Source: Hyphomicrobiales bacterium
GTDB taxonomy: Bacteria > Pseudomonadota > Alphaproteobacteria > MED-G09
NCBI GenBank assembly: GCA_028339975.1
Contig: JAOLDG010000005.1
Location: forward strand, 38,315-102,314
DNA length: 64,000 nt
Direction of reading: 5' to 3'
Shown here: positions 34,867 to 43,598 of the stretch, one piece after another
Numbering within the stretch: the first letter of the stretch is position 1
Layout of the letters: each line of letters starts with the position of its first letter
Translations under genes and position numbers: made by a program
The notes under the pieces: generated by a model
Database searches by the model: none
Told to the model about the DNA's origin: nothing
Seen by the model: the letters and a program-made list of their open reading frames with translations, nothing else

Positions 34867-36372
34867 ATGAATGTTATCTGGTTTAAAAGAGACTTAAGAG
34901 TCTGGGATAATGAAGCTTTTTCAAAAGCTTGTGAGAGCGGACCAGTTATCCCATTATATATCTTTGAACCAGAGCTATGGTCTCAAAATGATCTAAGCTA
35001 TCGTCATTATCAATTTCTAATAGAATGTCTCGATGATTTAAAATATGATATTGAAAAACTTGGTCAAGAACTTATTATCAGATCTGGCAACGCTCTTGAA
35101 ATCTTTCAAGACATTAATCAACAATTTGATATTTCTGAATTATGGTCCCATCAGGAAACATGGAATTATTGGACATTTAAGAGAGATAGCAGTGTTCGGA
35201 AATGGACTGATTTAAATAATATTGAATGGAACGAGCCATCCCAAAATGGCGTAATAAGAGCTCTAAAAGATAGAGATGGCTGGTCAAAAAATTGGCATAC
35301 TAAAATGAAGGTTGATAATTTTTTACCTCCAGAAAAATTAAACAAATTAAATATTAAAACTGAAGAAATTCCTAAACCCAAGGATATTAGTCTTAATAGG
35401 ATTGATTTTGTTAATATCCAAAAAGGGGGAAGAAGGGAAGGGTTAAAATTACTAGATAGTTTTTTATTAAAGCGAGGCAAGAACTACTCTAGAGAAATGT
35501 CATCGCCATTAACTGCGACTAATAGTTGTTCGAGACTTTCAGCACATTTATCTTTTGGATCATTGTCTATAAAAGAGGTCTTTCAAGCTACAGAGGCAAA
35601 AAAAAAAGAACTTAAGGAACTTCCTAAGGAATTAAAAGGAAATTGGATAAAATCCTTAAATAGCTTCTTAGGAAGACTTAGATGGCATTGTCATTTTATT
35701 CAAAAACTTGAGGACGAACCTGAAATAGAATTTAAGAATATGCACACCTCATATGATGCTCTTAGAATTAATGACTTTAAAGATATTTTTTTTGAAAAAT
35801 GGAAAACTGGTAAGACTGGTTATCCGATGGTCGATGCATCTATGCGATCTTTAATAGCAACAGGTTGGTTAAATTTTAGAATGAGAGCAATGTTAATGAG
35901 TTTTGCAAGTTATCATCTTTGGCTACCCTGGCAAATAACATCCCGATATCTTGCAACTTTATTTACTGATTATGAGCCGGGAATTCATTATTCACAATCT
36001 CAAATGCAATCGGGAACAACTGGAATTAATAGCGTTAGAATATATAACCCAATAAAACAGGGTTTAGATCAAGATCCAGACGCTGTATTTATTAGGAAAT
36101 GGCTGCCTGAGTTAAAAAAAGTTTCAAAAGAAAATATTCATATGCCATGGAAGGATGCTGAAAATATGAATGGTTACCCTCATCCAATAGTTGACGAATC
36201 CGAAGCAAGAACAAGTGCTGCAAGTAAAATATACAAATTAAGAAAAGATAAAATACATAAGCTTGAGGCAAATAAAGTTTATATTAAACATGGAAGTAGA
36301 AAACCTAGATCAAAAAAAACCAAATCAAAAAATAAATTAAAAAAAAGTGATGTCCAAATGAGTCTTTTTTAA
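34867..36372 (+). CDS. Photolyase/cryptochrome-family protein with atypical flavin-pocket motif
   Basis: The 501-residue protein has an N-terminal photolyase alpha/beta domain (VIWFKRDLRVWDNEA) and a C-terminal FAD-binding helical domain. That domain includes LTATNSCSRLSAHLSFGSLS, KTGYPMVDASMRSLIATGW and RIYNPIKQGLDQDP. Classical class I photolyases have NNGGWQWAASTGTD in the flavin pocket; here the aligned part (about 374-388) reads HYSQSQMQSGTTGIN, so the flavin-proximal Asn and first Trp of the electron-transfer chain are not in their usual places. The C-terminus is a Lys-rich tail of about 30 residues. It could repair UV-damaged DNA or act as a light sensor. The fold is certain, the activity is not. 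Confidence 0.85.
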   Translation: MNVIWFKRDLRVWDNEAFSKACESGPVIPLYIFEPELWSQNDLSYRHYQFLIECLDDLKYDIEKLGQELIIRSGNALEIFQDINQQFDISELWSHQETWNYWTFKRDSSVRKWTDLNNIEWNEPSQNGVIRALKDRDGWSKNWHTKMKVDNFLPPEKLNKLNIKTEEIPKPKDISLNRIDFVNIQKGGRREGLKLLDSFLLKRGKNYSREMSSPLTATNSCSRLSAHLSFGSLSIKEVFQATEAKKKELKELPKELKGNWIKSLNSFLGRLRWHCHFIQKLEDEPEIEFKNMHTSYDALRINDFKDIFFEKWKTGKTGYPMVDASMRSLIATGWLNFRMRAMLMSFASYHLWLPWQITSRYLATLFTDYEPGIHYSQSQMQSGTTGINSVRIYNPIKQGLDQDPDAVFIRKWLPELKKVSKENIHMPWKDAENMNGYPHPIVDESEARTSAASKIYKLRKDKIHKLEANKVYIKHGSRKPRSKKTKSKNKLKKSDVQMSLF

Positions 36373-36456
36373 CTCACCTTGATTAATTTGGTTGATACAA
36401 TTAATCTTTGGTCAGATTTATATATACTTTTATCTTTATTTAATTATTTTAACTTC

Positions 36457-37491
36457 ATGACAAAAAAAGCTCTCATAACAGGAATTACTGGTCAAGATGG
36501 AGCTTATCTATCCAACTTCCTTTTGAAAAAGGGCTATAAAGTTTATGGAGCTGTTAGGAGGACGTCATCAATTAATACGGCGAGATTATCCGACCTTGGA
36601 GTTTTGGATAAGATTGAGCTTGTTACCTTGGATCTTAGTGAAATAACAAATATTCAAAGAGTTATTGAGAAAACAGAACCTGATGAAATATATAATCTAG
36701 CAGCTCAGAGTTTTGTTCAAACATCTTATGAGCAACCTATTTATACATCCGATATAGATGGAATTGGCGTTACAAGGATTCTTGAAATTATCAGAAATAT
36801 GGGAGGAAGCCCAAAGTTTTATCAAGCCTCAACGTCTGAAATGTTTGGAAAAGCACAAGAGAGCCCTCAAAATGAAAAGACGCCTTTTTATCCAAGAAGC
36901 CCATATGGTGTGGCAAAGCTTTATTCACACTGGATGACAATTAATTACAGAGAATCTTGGGATATTCATGCTTGCTCTGGTATTTTATTCAATCATGAAT
37001 CTCCGCTTAGGGGTTCTGAATTTGTAACACGAAAAATTTCATTGGGTATGGCTGAGATAAAAAATGGAAAAAAAGATACAATTAATTTAGGAAATTTATC
37101 TGCAGAGAGGGATTGGGGTTTTGCGGGAGACTATGTTGAGGCTATGTGGTTGATGTTACAACAAAAAGAGCCTGATGATTATGTTATAGCAACTGGTCAA
37201 ACTCACAGTGTAAGAAATTTTACAGAACTAGCCGCAAAAGCAGTTGGAATCGATATTGAGTGGGATATAAATGGTTTAGCTGAGAGAGGGATATGTAAAA
37301 AAACTGGAAAAATTATTATTTCGGTTGATTCTTCTTTTAATAGACCTGCGGAGACAGAGCACCTTTTAGGTGACGCCTCTAAAGCTGAAAGAGAACTTAA
37401 TTGGAAGCCAACTGTCAACTTTGAATCTCTTGTTGAGATGATGGTTGATCATGATTTAAAGCGTGTTGAAAAAGGTTTAGTTTGGTTTTAG
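36457..37491 (+). CDS. gmd: GDP-mannose 4,6-dehydratase
   Basis: Gmd converts GDP-D-mannose to GDP-4-keto-6-deoxymannose, the first step to GDP-fucose, -rhamnose or -perosamine. The extended-SDR protein (344 aa from ATG 36457) has GITGQDGAYLS (cofactor), YNLAAQSFVQTSYEQP, STSEMFG (catalytic Thr/Ser-Glu) and SPYGVAKLYSHW (Tyr/Lys), then FNHESPLRGSEFVTRKI, which is diagnostic. The frame extends 26 codons upstream, but that segment has no homology character and the family starts at MTKKALITG. No other nucleotide-sugar gene is adjacent, so the end product is unknown. Confidence 0.93.
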   Translation: MTKKALITGITGQDGAYLSNFLLKKGYKVYGAVRRTSSINTARLSDLGVLDKIELVTLDLSEITNIQRVIEKTEPDEIYNLAAQSFVQTSYEQPIYTSDIDGIGVTRILEIIRNMGGSPKFYQASTSEMFGKAQESPQNEKTPFYPRSPYGVAKLYSHWMTINYRESWDIHACSGILFNHESPLRGSEFVTRKISLGMAEIKNGKKDTINLGNLSAERDWGFAGDYVEAMWLMLQQKEPDDYVIATGQTHSVRNFTELAAKAVGIDIEWDINGLAERGICKKTGKIIISVDSSFNRPAETEHLLGDASKAERELNWKPTVNFESLVEMMVDHDLKRVEKGLVWF

Positions 37492-37495
37492 CTAA

Positions 37496-38464
37496 CTATC
37501 TTTTTTCTACCATCTCATTGAAGGCTTGGTCGTATTGATTCTTTAAAGTCTTAACAAGTGTCTCTACTGACGGAGCATCGCTGATACCGCCTATTCCCTG
37601 ACCAGAACCCCATATATCTTTCCATGCCTTTGTTTTCATATTACCACCAGAACCAAAATTCATTTTAGACTTATCAGCTCCAGGAAGATTATCAGGATCT
37701 AACCCTGCTTTAGCAATTGATGGTTTGAGGTAATTTCCATTAATACCAGTAAATAACGATGAATAAACAATATCATCTGCAGCAGATTCAATAAGCATAT
37801 CTTTGTATCCTTTATCTGCATTTGCCTCTTCTGTAGCAATAAATCTAGTACCTAAGTAAGCAAGATCTGCTCCCATTGCTAGAGCCCCAGCTATTGAGTG
37901 CCCGTCACCTATAGATCCTGATAATAAAATAGTTCCGTCGAACCATTCTTTTACCTCACGAACCAGTGAGAAAGGAGAGAGACTACCTGCGTGTCCTCCA
38001 GCACCTGCACAAACTAGAATTAATCCGTCTACACCTTGCTCTGCAGCCTTTTTTGCATGTTTTACATTAATAACATCATGAAAAACTACACCACCATAAC
38101 TATGAGCAGCTTCTACAATTTCTTGAGGAGGTCTTAAACTAGTAATAATAATAGGTACTTCATGTTCAACACATGTTGCCATGTCATCCATTAGCCTATC
38201 ATTTGATGCATGACAAATTTGATTAACAGCATATGGCGCAGAGGGAGAGTCGGGATTCTGTTCATCATATTCTGCAAGCTCATCTTTTATTCTAGTTAAC
38301 CATTCGCCCAACATACTTTGAGGTCTTGCATTAAGGGCAGGGAATGAGCCAACAATTCCAGCTTTGCATTGTGCTATTACCAATTCTGGCCCTGATACAA
38401 TAAATAAAGGGGCTCCAACTACTGGAAGTCTTAATTTTCCTTCTAATGTTGATACTAGTGACAT
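37496..38464 (-). CDS. Nitronate monooxygenase (2-nitropropane dioxygenase-like)
   Basis: The 322-residue TIM-barrel flavoprotein has the family features LPVVGAPLFIVSGPELVIAQ at the start (FMN-binding end), a central VKHAKKAAEQGVDGLIL, GAGGHAGSLSPFSLV with the conserved GGHxG, and ALAMGADLAYLGTRFIATEEA. These enzymes oxidise nitronates such as propionate 3-nitronate; the group also includes enoyl reductases of lipid pathways, so the true reaction is uncertain. AGGAGA precedes ATG 38464. It is divergent from the TauD-type gene. Confidence 0.86.
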   Translation of the reverse strand: MSLVSTLEGKLRLPVVGAPLFIVSGPELVIAQCKAGIVGSFPALNARPQSMLGEWLTRIKDELAEYDEQNPDSPSAPYAVNQICHASNDRLMDDMATCVEHEVPIIITSLRPPQEIVEAAHSYGGVVFHDVINVKHAKKAAEQGVDGLILVCAGAGGHAGSLSPFSLVREVKEWFDGTILLSGSIGDGHSIAGALAMGADLAYLGTRFIATEEANADKGYKDMLIESAADDIVYSSLFTGINGNYLKPSIAKAGLDPDNLPGADKSKMNFGSGGNMKTKAWKDIWGSGQGIGGISDAPSVETLVKTLKNQYDQAFNEMVEKR

Positions 38465-38546
38465 AAATGTTCTCCTGAAATTTTTTATGCATAATAATCA
38501 TTAATTAAAAAATTGAAACATTCTTTTTTAAATGAATAATAAGATT

Positions 38547-39402
38547 ATGGGATACAAAATAATAAATAATAAATAATAAATCTTCTCTTGGTGTTGAGGT
38601 CCTTAATTTTGAATATAACGATATCTTCAGTAAACAAAAAGTTAATGATTTAAGAGATCTTTGGCTAGCGAATTCCGTAATAGTTTTTAGGAACTTAAAA
38701 TTAACTCACGAGGAGTTTGAAAATTTTAGTTTAGCTTTTGGTGTTTTTGGAGATGACCCATACATAGACTCAATAAGTGGATATAAGAATATTATTGAAG
38801 TAAAAAGAAGTGCAGAAGAAAAAGCTCCACCTTTCGGGGGCTCTTGGCATTCTGACTGGTCTTTTCAGGAGTGCCCTCCATCAGCCACCTTACTCCATTC
38901 AAAAATTATTCCTCCAATAGGAGGAGAGACATTTTTTATTGATACTCAGGCTGCTTACGATGACCTATCAAGTAAAATAAAATTAAAAATAAAAGATTTG
39001 ATGGTTTCCCACAGTGCAATTCGTCCATACGCTGACGATGGATTTTATGCTTTAGAGAAAGATAAGGATAGGTCTATGGCAATAAAACCTTCCGCTAAGG
39101 CAAAAGAGTTTTTTTTACACCCATTAGTCAGAACTCATCCCGAAACTAAAAAAAAGTCTCTTTTTATAAACCAAGTTTATAGTATTACAGTTAACGGTTT
39201 GAATGAAAAAGATTCAAATGAATTGTTGGAGTTTTTATTTTTTCATATGGGCCAAGAAAAATATATTTATAAGCATAAATGGGAAAAAAATATGTTAATA
39301 ATGTGGGATAATAGAACAGTTAATCACTGCGCCCAAGGTGGATACCAGGGCCATAAAAGATTGCTTCATAGAATAACTTTAGCTGGAAGCAGACCTTTTT
39401 AG
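38547..39402 (+). pseudogene. TauD/TfdA-family Fe(II)/2-oxoglutarate dioxygenase, start frameshifted by a repeat
   Basis: From 38566 to the stop at 39402 the frame encodes an intact TauD-like domain: SLGVEVLNF, VIVFRNLKLTHEEFENF, the metal-binding GGSWHSDWSF (HxD), GGETFFIDT, and WDNRTVNHCAQGGYQGHKR with the second His and the 2-oxoglutarate-binding Arg. That frame has no ATG, GTG or TTG before 38995. The only sensible start, ATG 38547 (or 38532 in the same frame), gives MGYKIINNK and then a stop. The (AATAAAT)3 repeat between them explains this: removing one 7-base unit joins MGYKIINNK to SSLGVEV in frame, giving a 282-residue protein with a normal family N-terminus. Either a phase-variable gene in the OFF state, a recent pseudogene or a sequence error. 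The end overlaps the convergent oligopeptidase gene by 24 bases. Confidence 0.8.
38561..38581. repeat. Heptanucleotide tandem repeat (AATAAAT)x3 at the start of the dioxygenase gene
   Basis: Three exact head-to-tail copies of AATAAAT, preceded by a further partial AAAT. Seven is not a multiple of three, so gain or loss of one copy shifts the reading frame of the TauD-like gene. With two copies the start codon at 38547 is in frame with the enzyme; with three, as here, it is not. Confidence 0.9.
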
Positions 39403-41487
39403 TAATCCGTGACTCCATAGAATAAATGCATATGTGAAGGCTATTTCCTTTATCTGATTATACCTACCTGCCATACCTCCATGCCCTGCTTCTGTATAAG
39501 TTTTGAGGAATAATGGATTTGTATCAGTTTTTTTATCACGAATTTTTGCCACCCATTTTGTTGCCTCCCAATAAGTGACACGAGGGTCTGTTAGGCCTGA
39601 TGTTACTAAAAGAGTCGGGTAGTCTTGCTTTTTAATATTATCATATGGTGAGTATGAAGCAATATATTGATAATCTTCAATATTTTTAATTGGATTTCCC
39701 CACTCCTCCCACTCAGGAGGAGTTAGTGGAAGAGTATCATCTAAAATCGTATTCAGAACATCTACGAAGGGAACCTCAGCAACAGCAGACTTAAAGATAT
39801 CCGGCCTCATATTTAATGAGGCCCCTACCAATAGACCGCCAGCACTTCCTCCGTGAATCGAAATATCACCTGAAATATTTTGTTTTTTTAGGTATAATGC
39901 CGATGCAATAAAATCTTCAAAGGTATTCATTTTATTTCTTTTTTTACCATCCTGGTACCATTTTTTCCCTTTATCCATGCCACCCCTTATATGAGCTATC
40001 GCATAAACCATTCCTCTATCTACAAGTGAGAGTCGTGATGCAGAAAAACCAGGAGAAATTGACATTCCATAGGATCCATAACCATATAATAGTGTTGGTG
40101 AGCTTTCTGCCGTATCAACTCGTTTTATTAATGATATAGGTATTTTTTTGCCATCCTTCGATTCTGCAAATACCCTTTTTGTAATATAATTACTTGAATC
40201 ATGACCAGATGGTATTTCTTGTTTTTTTAAAATTACCTTCTTTTTTTCCTCGAGGTCATACTCATATATTTCTTGGGGTGTAGTCATTGAGGAATAATAA
40301 ATATGAATTGTATTTGATGAATATTCGCAGCCCTCATTAAAATCTAAATCATAAACTTCTTCATTGAACTTAATAACGTTACGCGAATTATCTTTTTTAT
40401 TTATTGATGAAATACTTGGTATCCCATCCTCAAGCTCCTGAACTATAATAAAATCTTTTAAGCATGAGAAATCAGTAATTAGAACACCTTCTTGGTGAGG
40501 AATAAAATCACTCCAGTTATCATGACCAAGAGAATTTTCTTCTGTTTCCATGATCTTATAATCTACTGCATTATTAATATTAGTTAGAATTATAAACCTT
40601 GAATTTTCTTGATCATGCTCAATACTATATTCAATGCCATGCCTTCTTTTTGTGAAAAGCTTTAATTCTTTTATTACCTTTTTTTGATCTATAACCCTTA
40701 CTTCGCTAGTCTCATGGTTGTGAATTGATAGTATTAGGAATCTTTTGTTCAAAGTTTCGCTTATACTTAAGAAATATCCTGTATCTTCTTCGCTATAGAT
40801 TTCATAATCTTCATCTTCTTTAGTGTTCACCTTATGAAACCATAAGCTCGATGGCCTATGATTGTCATCCATCTTGATGAAATAAAAACCCTCCCCATCA
40901 AGAGACCAAACCATACTACCGTCTGTATTATTTACTATGTCGTTAAAGCTTTTATTGTTTTCAAGATTCTTTATTTTTATAGAAAAAAATTCAGATCCTT
41001 TTGAGTCAAAACTCCAAGATAAAAGGCTGTGGTCAGGTGAGTAGGATGCTCCGCCAGGTTTAAAGTAGTCGTAACCTTTGCTCTCAACATTCCAGTCATG
41101 AAAAATCTTACTTTCATTTATAGATAATTTATTTTTATAGCGCTTCAGTATCGAGTATTCTTGTCCCCTTTTTGTTTCTGAAAAATAAAACCAAGATCCA
41201 TCTTTTTGAGGAAGCGAGGAATCTTCTTCCTTTATTCTTCCTTTAATTTCATTATAAATTTGTTCTTTATCGGAGGATAGAATTGATAGATGGCTATCTG
41301 TCCATTGATTTTCTTTATCTATATATTCTCTAATTTCTTTTTTTAGAACTTTAGGCGAGTGAAGAACTTCTTGCCAATTATCGTCTCTAATCCAATGATA
41401 CTGATCGACTAATTTATTATTGTGATGATTTGACTCAAAAGGTATTTTTTTCGCCTTAGGCGGACCAATTTTCTTAATTTTATTCAT
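39379..41487 (-). CDS. Prolyl oligopeptidase-family serine peptidase (oligopeptidase B-like)
   Basis: The 702-residue protein has an N-terminal beta-propeller (opening with YHWIRDDNW) and a C-terminal alpha/beta-hydrolase domain. The nucleophile is Ser548 in HGGSAGGLL, the acid is in TSGLTDPRV, and the His is in TEAGHGG. HIRGGMDKGKKWYQDGK and PFVDVLNTILDDTLPLTPPE match oligopeptidase B, which cuts short peptides after Arg or Lys. No signal peptide is seen, so it acts in the cytoplasm. Its 3' end runs 24 bases into the convergent dioxygenase gene. Confidence 0.9.
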   Translation of the reverse strand: MNKIKKIGPPKAKKIPFESNHHNNKLVDQYHWIRDDNWQEVLHSPKVLKKEIREYIDKENQWTDSHLSILSSDKEQIYNEIKGRIKEEDSSLPQKDGSWFYFSETKRGQEYSILKRYKNKLSINESKIFHDWNVESKGYDYFKPGGASYSPDHSLLSWSFDSKGSEFFSIKIKNLENNKSFNDIVNNTDGSMVWSLDGEGFYFIKMDDNHRPSSLWFHKVNTKEDEDYEIYSEEDTGYFLSISETLNKRFLILSIHNHETSEVRVIDQKKVIKELKLFTKRRHGIEYSIEHDQENSRFIILTNINNAVDYKIMETEENSLGHDNWSDFIPHQEGVLITDFSCLKDFIIVQELEDGIPSISSINKKDNSRNVIKFNEEVYDLDFNEGCEYSSNTIHIYYSSMTTPQEIYEYDLEEKKKVILKKQEIPSGHDSSNYITKRVFAESKDGKKIPISLIKRVDTAESSPTLLYGYGSYGMSISPGFSASRLSLVDRGMVYAIAHIRGGMDKGKKWYQDGKKRNKMNTFEDFIASALYLKKQNISGDISIHGGSAGGLLVGASLNMRPDIFKSAVAEVPFVDVLNTILDDTLPLTPPEWEEWGNPIKNIEDYQYIASYSPYDNIKKQDYPTLLVTSGLTDPRVTYWEATKWVAKIRDKKTDTNPLFLKTYTEAGHGGMAGRYNQIKEIAFTYAFILWSHGLLKRSASS

Positions 41488-41496
41488 TTTAAAATA

Positions 41497-41949
41497 TTAT
41501 TCAAAAACTATTGAAACTGTTTCAGCTATCATGGCTGGTCGATCTTGACCTTCAATTTCAATACTTACTTCAGAAATTAACTGAGTCCCGCCAGCCTTTG
41601 GCTGAGCTTCAAGAAGTTTAGATTTAGCCCTTACCTTTGAGTTAACTGGTACCATATTAGTAAAGCGTACTTTATTTGTTCCATAGTTAATACCGCGAGT
41701 AACGCTTGAGATTTTACTTATTTGCGATGTAAGCATTGGAACAAGTGATAGCGTTAAAAAGCCATGAGCAATAGTTGGCATTCCTAATTCAGATTTTGCT
41801 CTTTCTGGGTCAATATGAATCCATTGATGGTCGCCGGTAGAATCTGCAAAATCGTTAATTCTATTTTGATCAATTGTAAGCCAATCACTTACACCAATCT
41901 CTTCACCAATACATTTTGTTAATTCATTAACATCATTAAAAACTCTCAT
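41497..41949 (-). CDS. MaoC-like hydratase (NodN-type hotdog protein)
   Basis: The 150-residue single-hotdog protein has the hydratase motif DSTGDHQWIHIDPERA with the catalytic Asp-His pair, and TIAHGFLTLS, both typical of the NodN/MaoC group of (R)-specific enoyl-CoA hydratases. AAGGAGAG lies before the ATG. It is 14 bases downstream of the acyl-CoA synthetase gene and 9 bases upstream of the oligopeptidase gene, so it probably shares a transcript with the synthetase and acts on acyl-CoA. Confidence 0.86.
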   Translation of the reverse strand: MRVFNDVNELTKCIGEEIGVSDWLTIDQNRINDFADSTGDHQWIHIDPERAKSELGMPTIAHGFLTLSLVPMLTSQISKISSVTRGINYGTNKVRFTNMVPVNSKVRAKSKLLEAQPKAGGTQLISEVSIEIEGQDRPAMIAETVSIVFE

Positions 41950-41963
41950 TATTACTCTCCTTA

Positions 41964-43511
41964 TTAAACAATTTTAGAATTCTTATTACCCCAATAGCGG
42001 TCCTTTAAAAGTCTTTTGTAAAGCTTCCCAGTTGGATGTCTAGGAAGTTCTTTTTCAAAGTCTACTGTTCTTGGGCATTTAATACTAGACAGATTTTTTT
42101 TACAAAAATTAATTATTTCAATCTCGAAATCTGATCCAATATCACTCCACTTCATTGGCTGAACAACTGCCTTAACCTCTTCTCCAAATTCATCATTAGG
42201 AACCCCTATTACTGCACAATCATAAACTTTTGGATGTGTAATAATTAAATCTTCAGCCTCTTGGGGATAAATATTTATACCGCCAGAAATTATCATAAAA
42301 GCTTTTCTATCAGTAAGGTAAAGAAAGTTGTCCTTATCTAGCTTTCCTATATCACCAAGCGTTGACCAGGTTGGATTATCGGGGTGTTTCGATTCAAGTG
42401 TTTTCTTAATATCATTATGATATGTAAATTTTACATCACTTTCAAACCATATAGTTCCTTCTAAACCAACAGGAAGTTCTTTTCCTTCTTCGTCACATAT
42501 ATGAGGTGTTCCAACTACTGGTTTCCCAACAGTTCCCTGATGGGCAAGCCACTCTTCAGAATTACATGCAACAAAACCATTTGCCTCTGATCCTGCATAA
42601 AATTCATGGATAATATTTCCCCACCAATCAATCATCATTCTTTTTATATCAATAGGACACGGTGCCGCCGCATGTATCGCACATTGATGAGATGAAAGAT
42701 TATATTTACCTCTAATCTCTTTTGGAAGTTTAAACATTCTAACAAACATAGTTGGAACCCATTGACTCATTGTAACTTTATATTTTTCAATGAATGATAA
42801 AGACTCTTCTGCATCAAAATTTTCCATTATTATATTTGTTCCACCAAGATAATTTACTCCCATTGTAAATCTTAATGGTGCAGCATGGTAAAGAGGGGCT
42901 GGTGATAAATAAATTGTATTAGAATTTGTCTTATATAACGTTGTAACTAAAGCCATGAGACCTTCTGATTGCTCAATAGATATATGTTTTAAAGGTATCC
43001 TTATACCTTTTGGCTTGCCTGTTGTTCCTGATGAATAAAGCATATCTTGTCCCATTTCTTCATCGTTAATTGTAATTTTTGGCATTTTTTCCATTTCTTG
43101 CTCAAAGGACTTCCATCCCTCCTCAACACCATCTATCATGAAATGGTCGGGGGTATTTTTTGTTATTTTCACAAGATCTTTTGCTATCTGGCCTAAATAA
43201 CTAGATGAAATTATCATTTTAGAGTTACAATCCCTATGGATATACTCAACTTCACCTGCAGTTAGTCGTGATGATATTGGGGTAAAATAAAGCCCAGATC
43301 TTTGGGCAGCCCAACATATTTCTAAGAATCTTGAATTGTTTTCCATAAAAATTGAAATACCATCACCTGCCTTGAGACCTCTTTGCCTAAACAAATGAGC
43401 AATTTGATTGGACCGCTCATCAAGCTCTTTATAGGTTGTTATTTTTCCTGAAGAAGCCATAATGAAAGCAGCTTTATCAGGGGTATTTTTAGCATGTATA
43501 TATGGATGCAT
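41964..43511 (-). CDS. AMP-dependent acyl-CoA synthetase/ligase
   Basis: The 515-residue ANL-superfamily enzyme activates a carboxylic acid with ATP and joins it to CoA. The ATP-binding loop is LYSSGTTGKPKG, the adenine motif FYAGSE, the hinge LTDRKAFMIISGG, and the catalytic Lys is in HPTGKLYKR near the C-terminus. The GGINIYPQEAE segment matches fatty-acid and CaiC-like ligases. AGAGGAA precedes ATG 43511. It sits with MaoC and is divergent from an enoyl-CoA hydratase, consistent with beta-oxidation-like breakdown of an unknown acid. Confidence 0.9.
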   Translation of the reverse strand: MHPYIHAKNTPDKAAFIMASSGKITTYKELDERSNQIAHLFRQRGLKAGDGISIFMENNSRFLEICWAAQRSGLYFTPISSRLTAGEVEYIHRDCNSKMIISSSYLGQIAKDLVKITKNTPDHFMIDGVEEGWKSFEQEMEKMPKITINDEEMGQDMLYSSGTTGKPKGIRIPLKHISIEQSEGLMALVTTLYKTNSNTIYLSPAPLYHAAPLRFTMGVNYLGGTNIIMENFDAEESLSFIEKYKVTMSQWVPTMFVRMFKLPKEIRGKYNLSSHQCAIHAAAPCPIDIKRMMIDWWGNIIHEFYAGSEANGFVACNSEEWLAHQGTVGKPVVGTPHICDEEGKELPVGLEGTIWFESDVKFTYHNDIKKTLESKHPDNPTWSTLGDIGKLDKDNFLYLTDRKAFMIISGGINIYPQEAEDLIITHPKVYDCAVIGVPNDEFGEEVKAVVQPMKWSDIGSDFEIEIINFCKKNLSSIKCPRTVDFEKELPRHPTGKLYKRLLKDRYWGNKNSKIV

Positions 43512-43598
43512 TGAATTCCTCTTTTAAATAATTAAAAATTATATATGTATTAATACAACTTAAAAATTATTTTATTTGCAATACACTTGGAGAATGAG

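Noticed and set aside
38561..38581. CRISPR-like or transposon-end repeat
   Set aside because: The unit is 7 bases, directly tandem without spacers, and no cas or transposase gene is present.
38998..39402. Short 134-residue gene starting at ATG 38998
   Set aside because: The same frame continues upstream to 38566 with clear TauD sequence including the metal-binding HxD at about 38847-38860, so 38998 is an internal Met, not a start.
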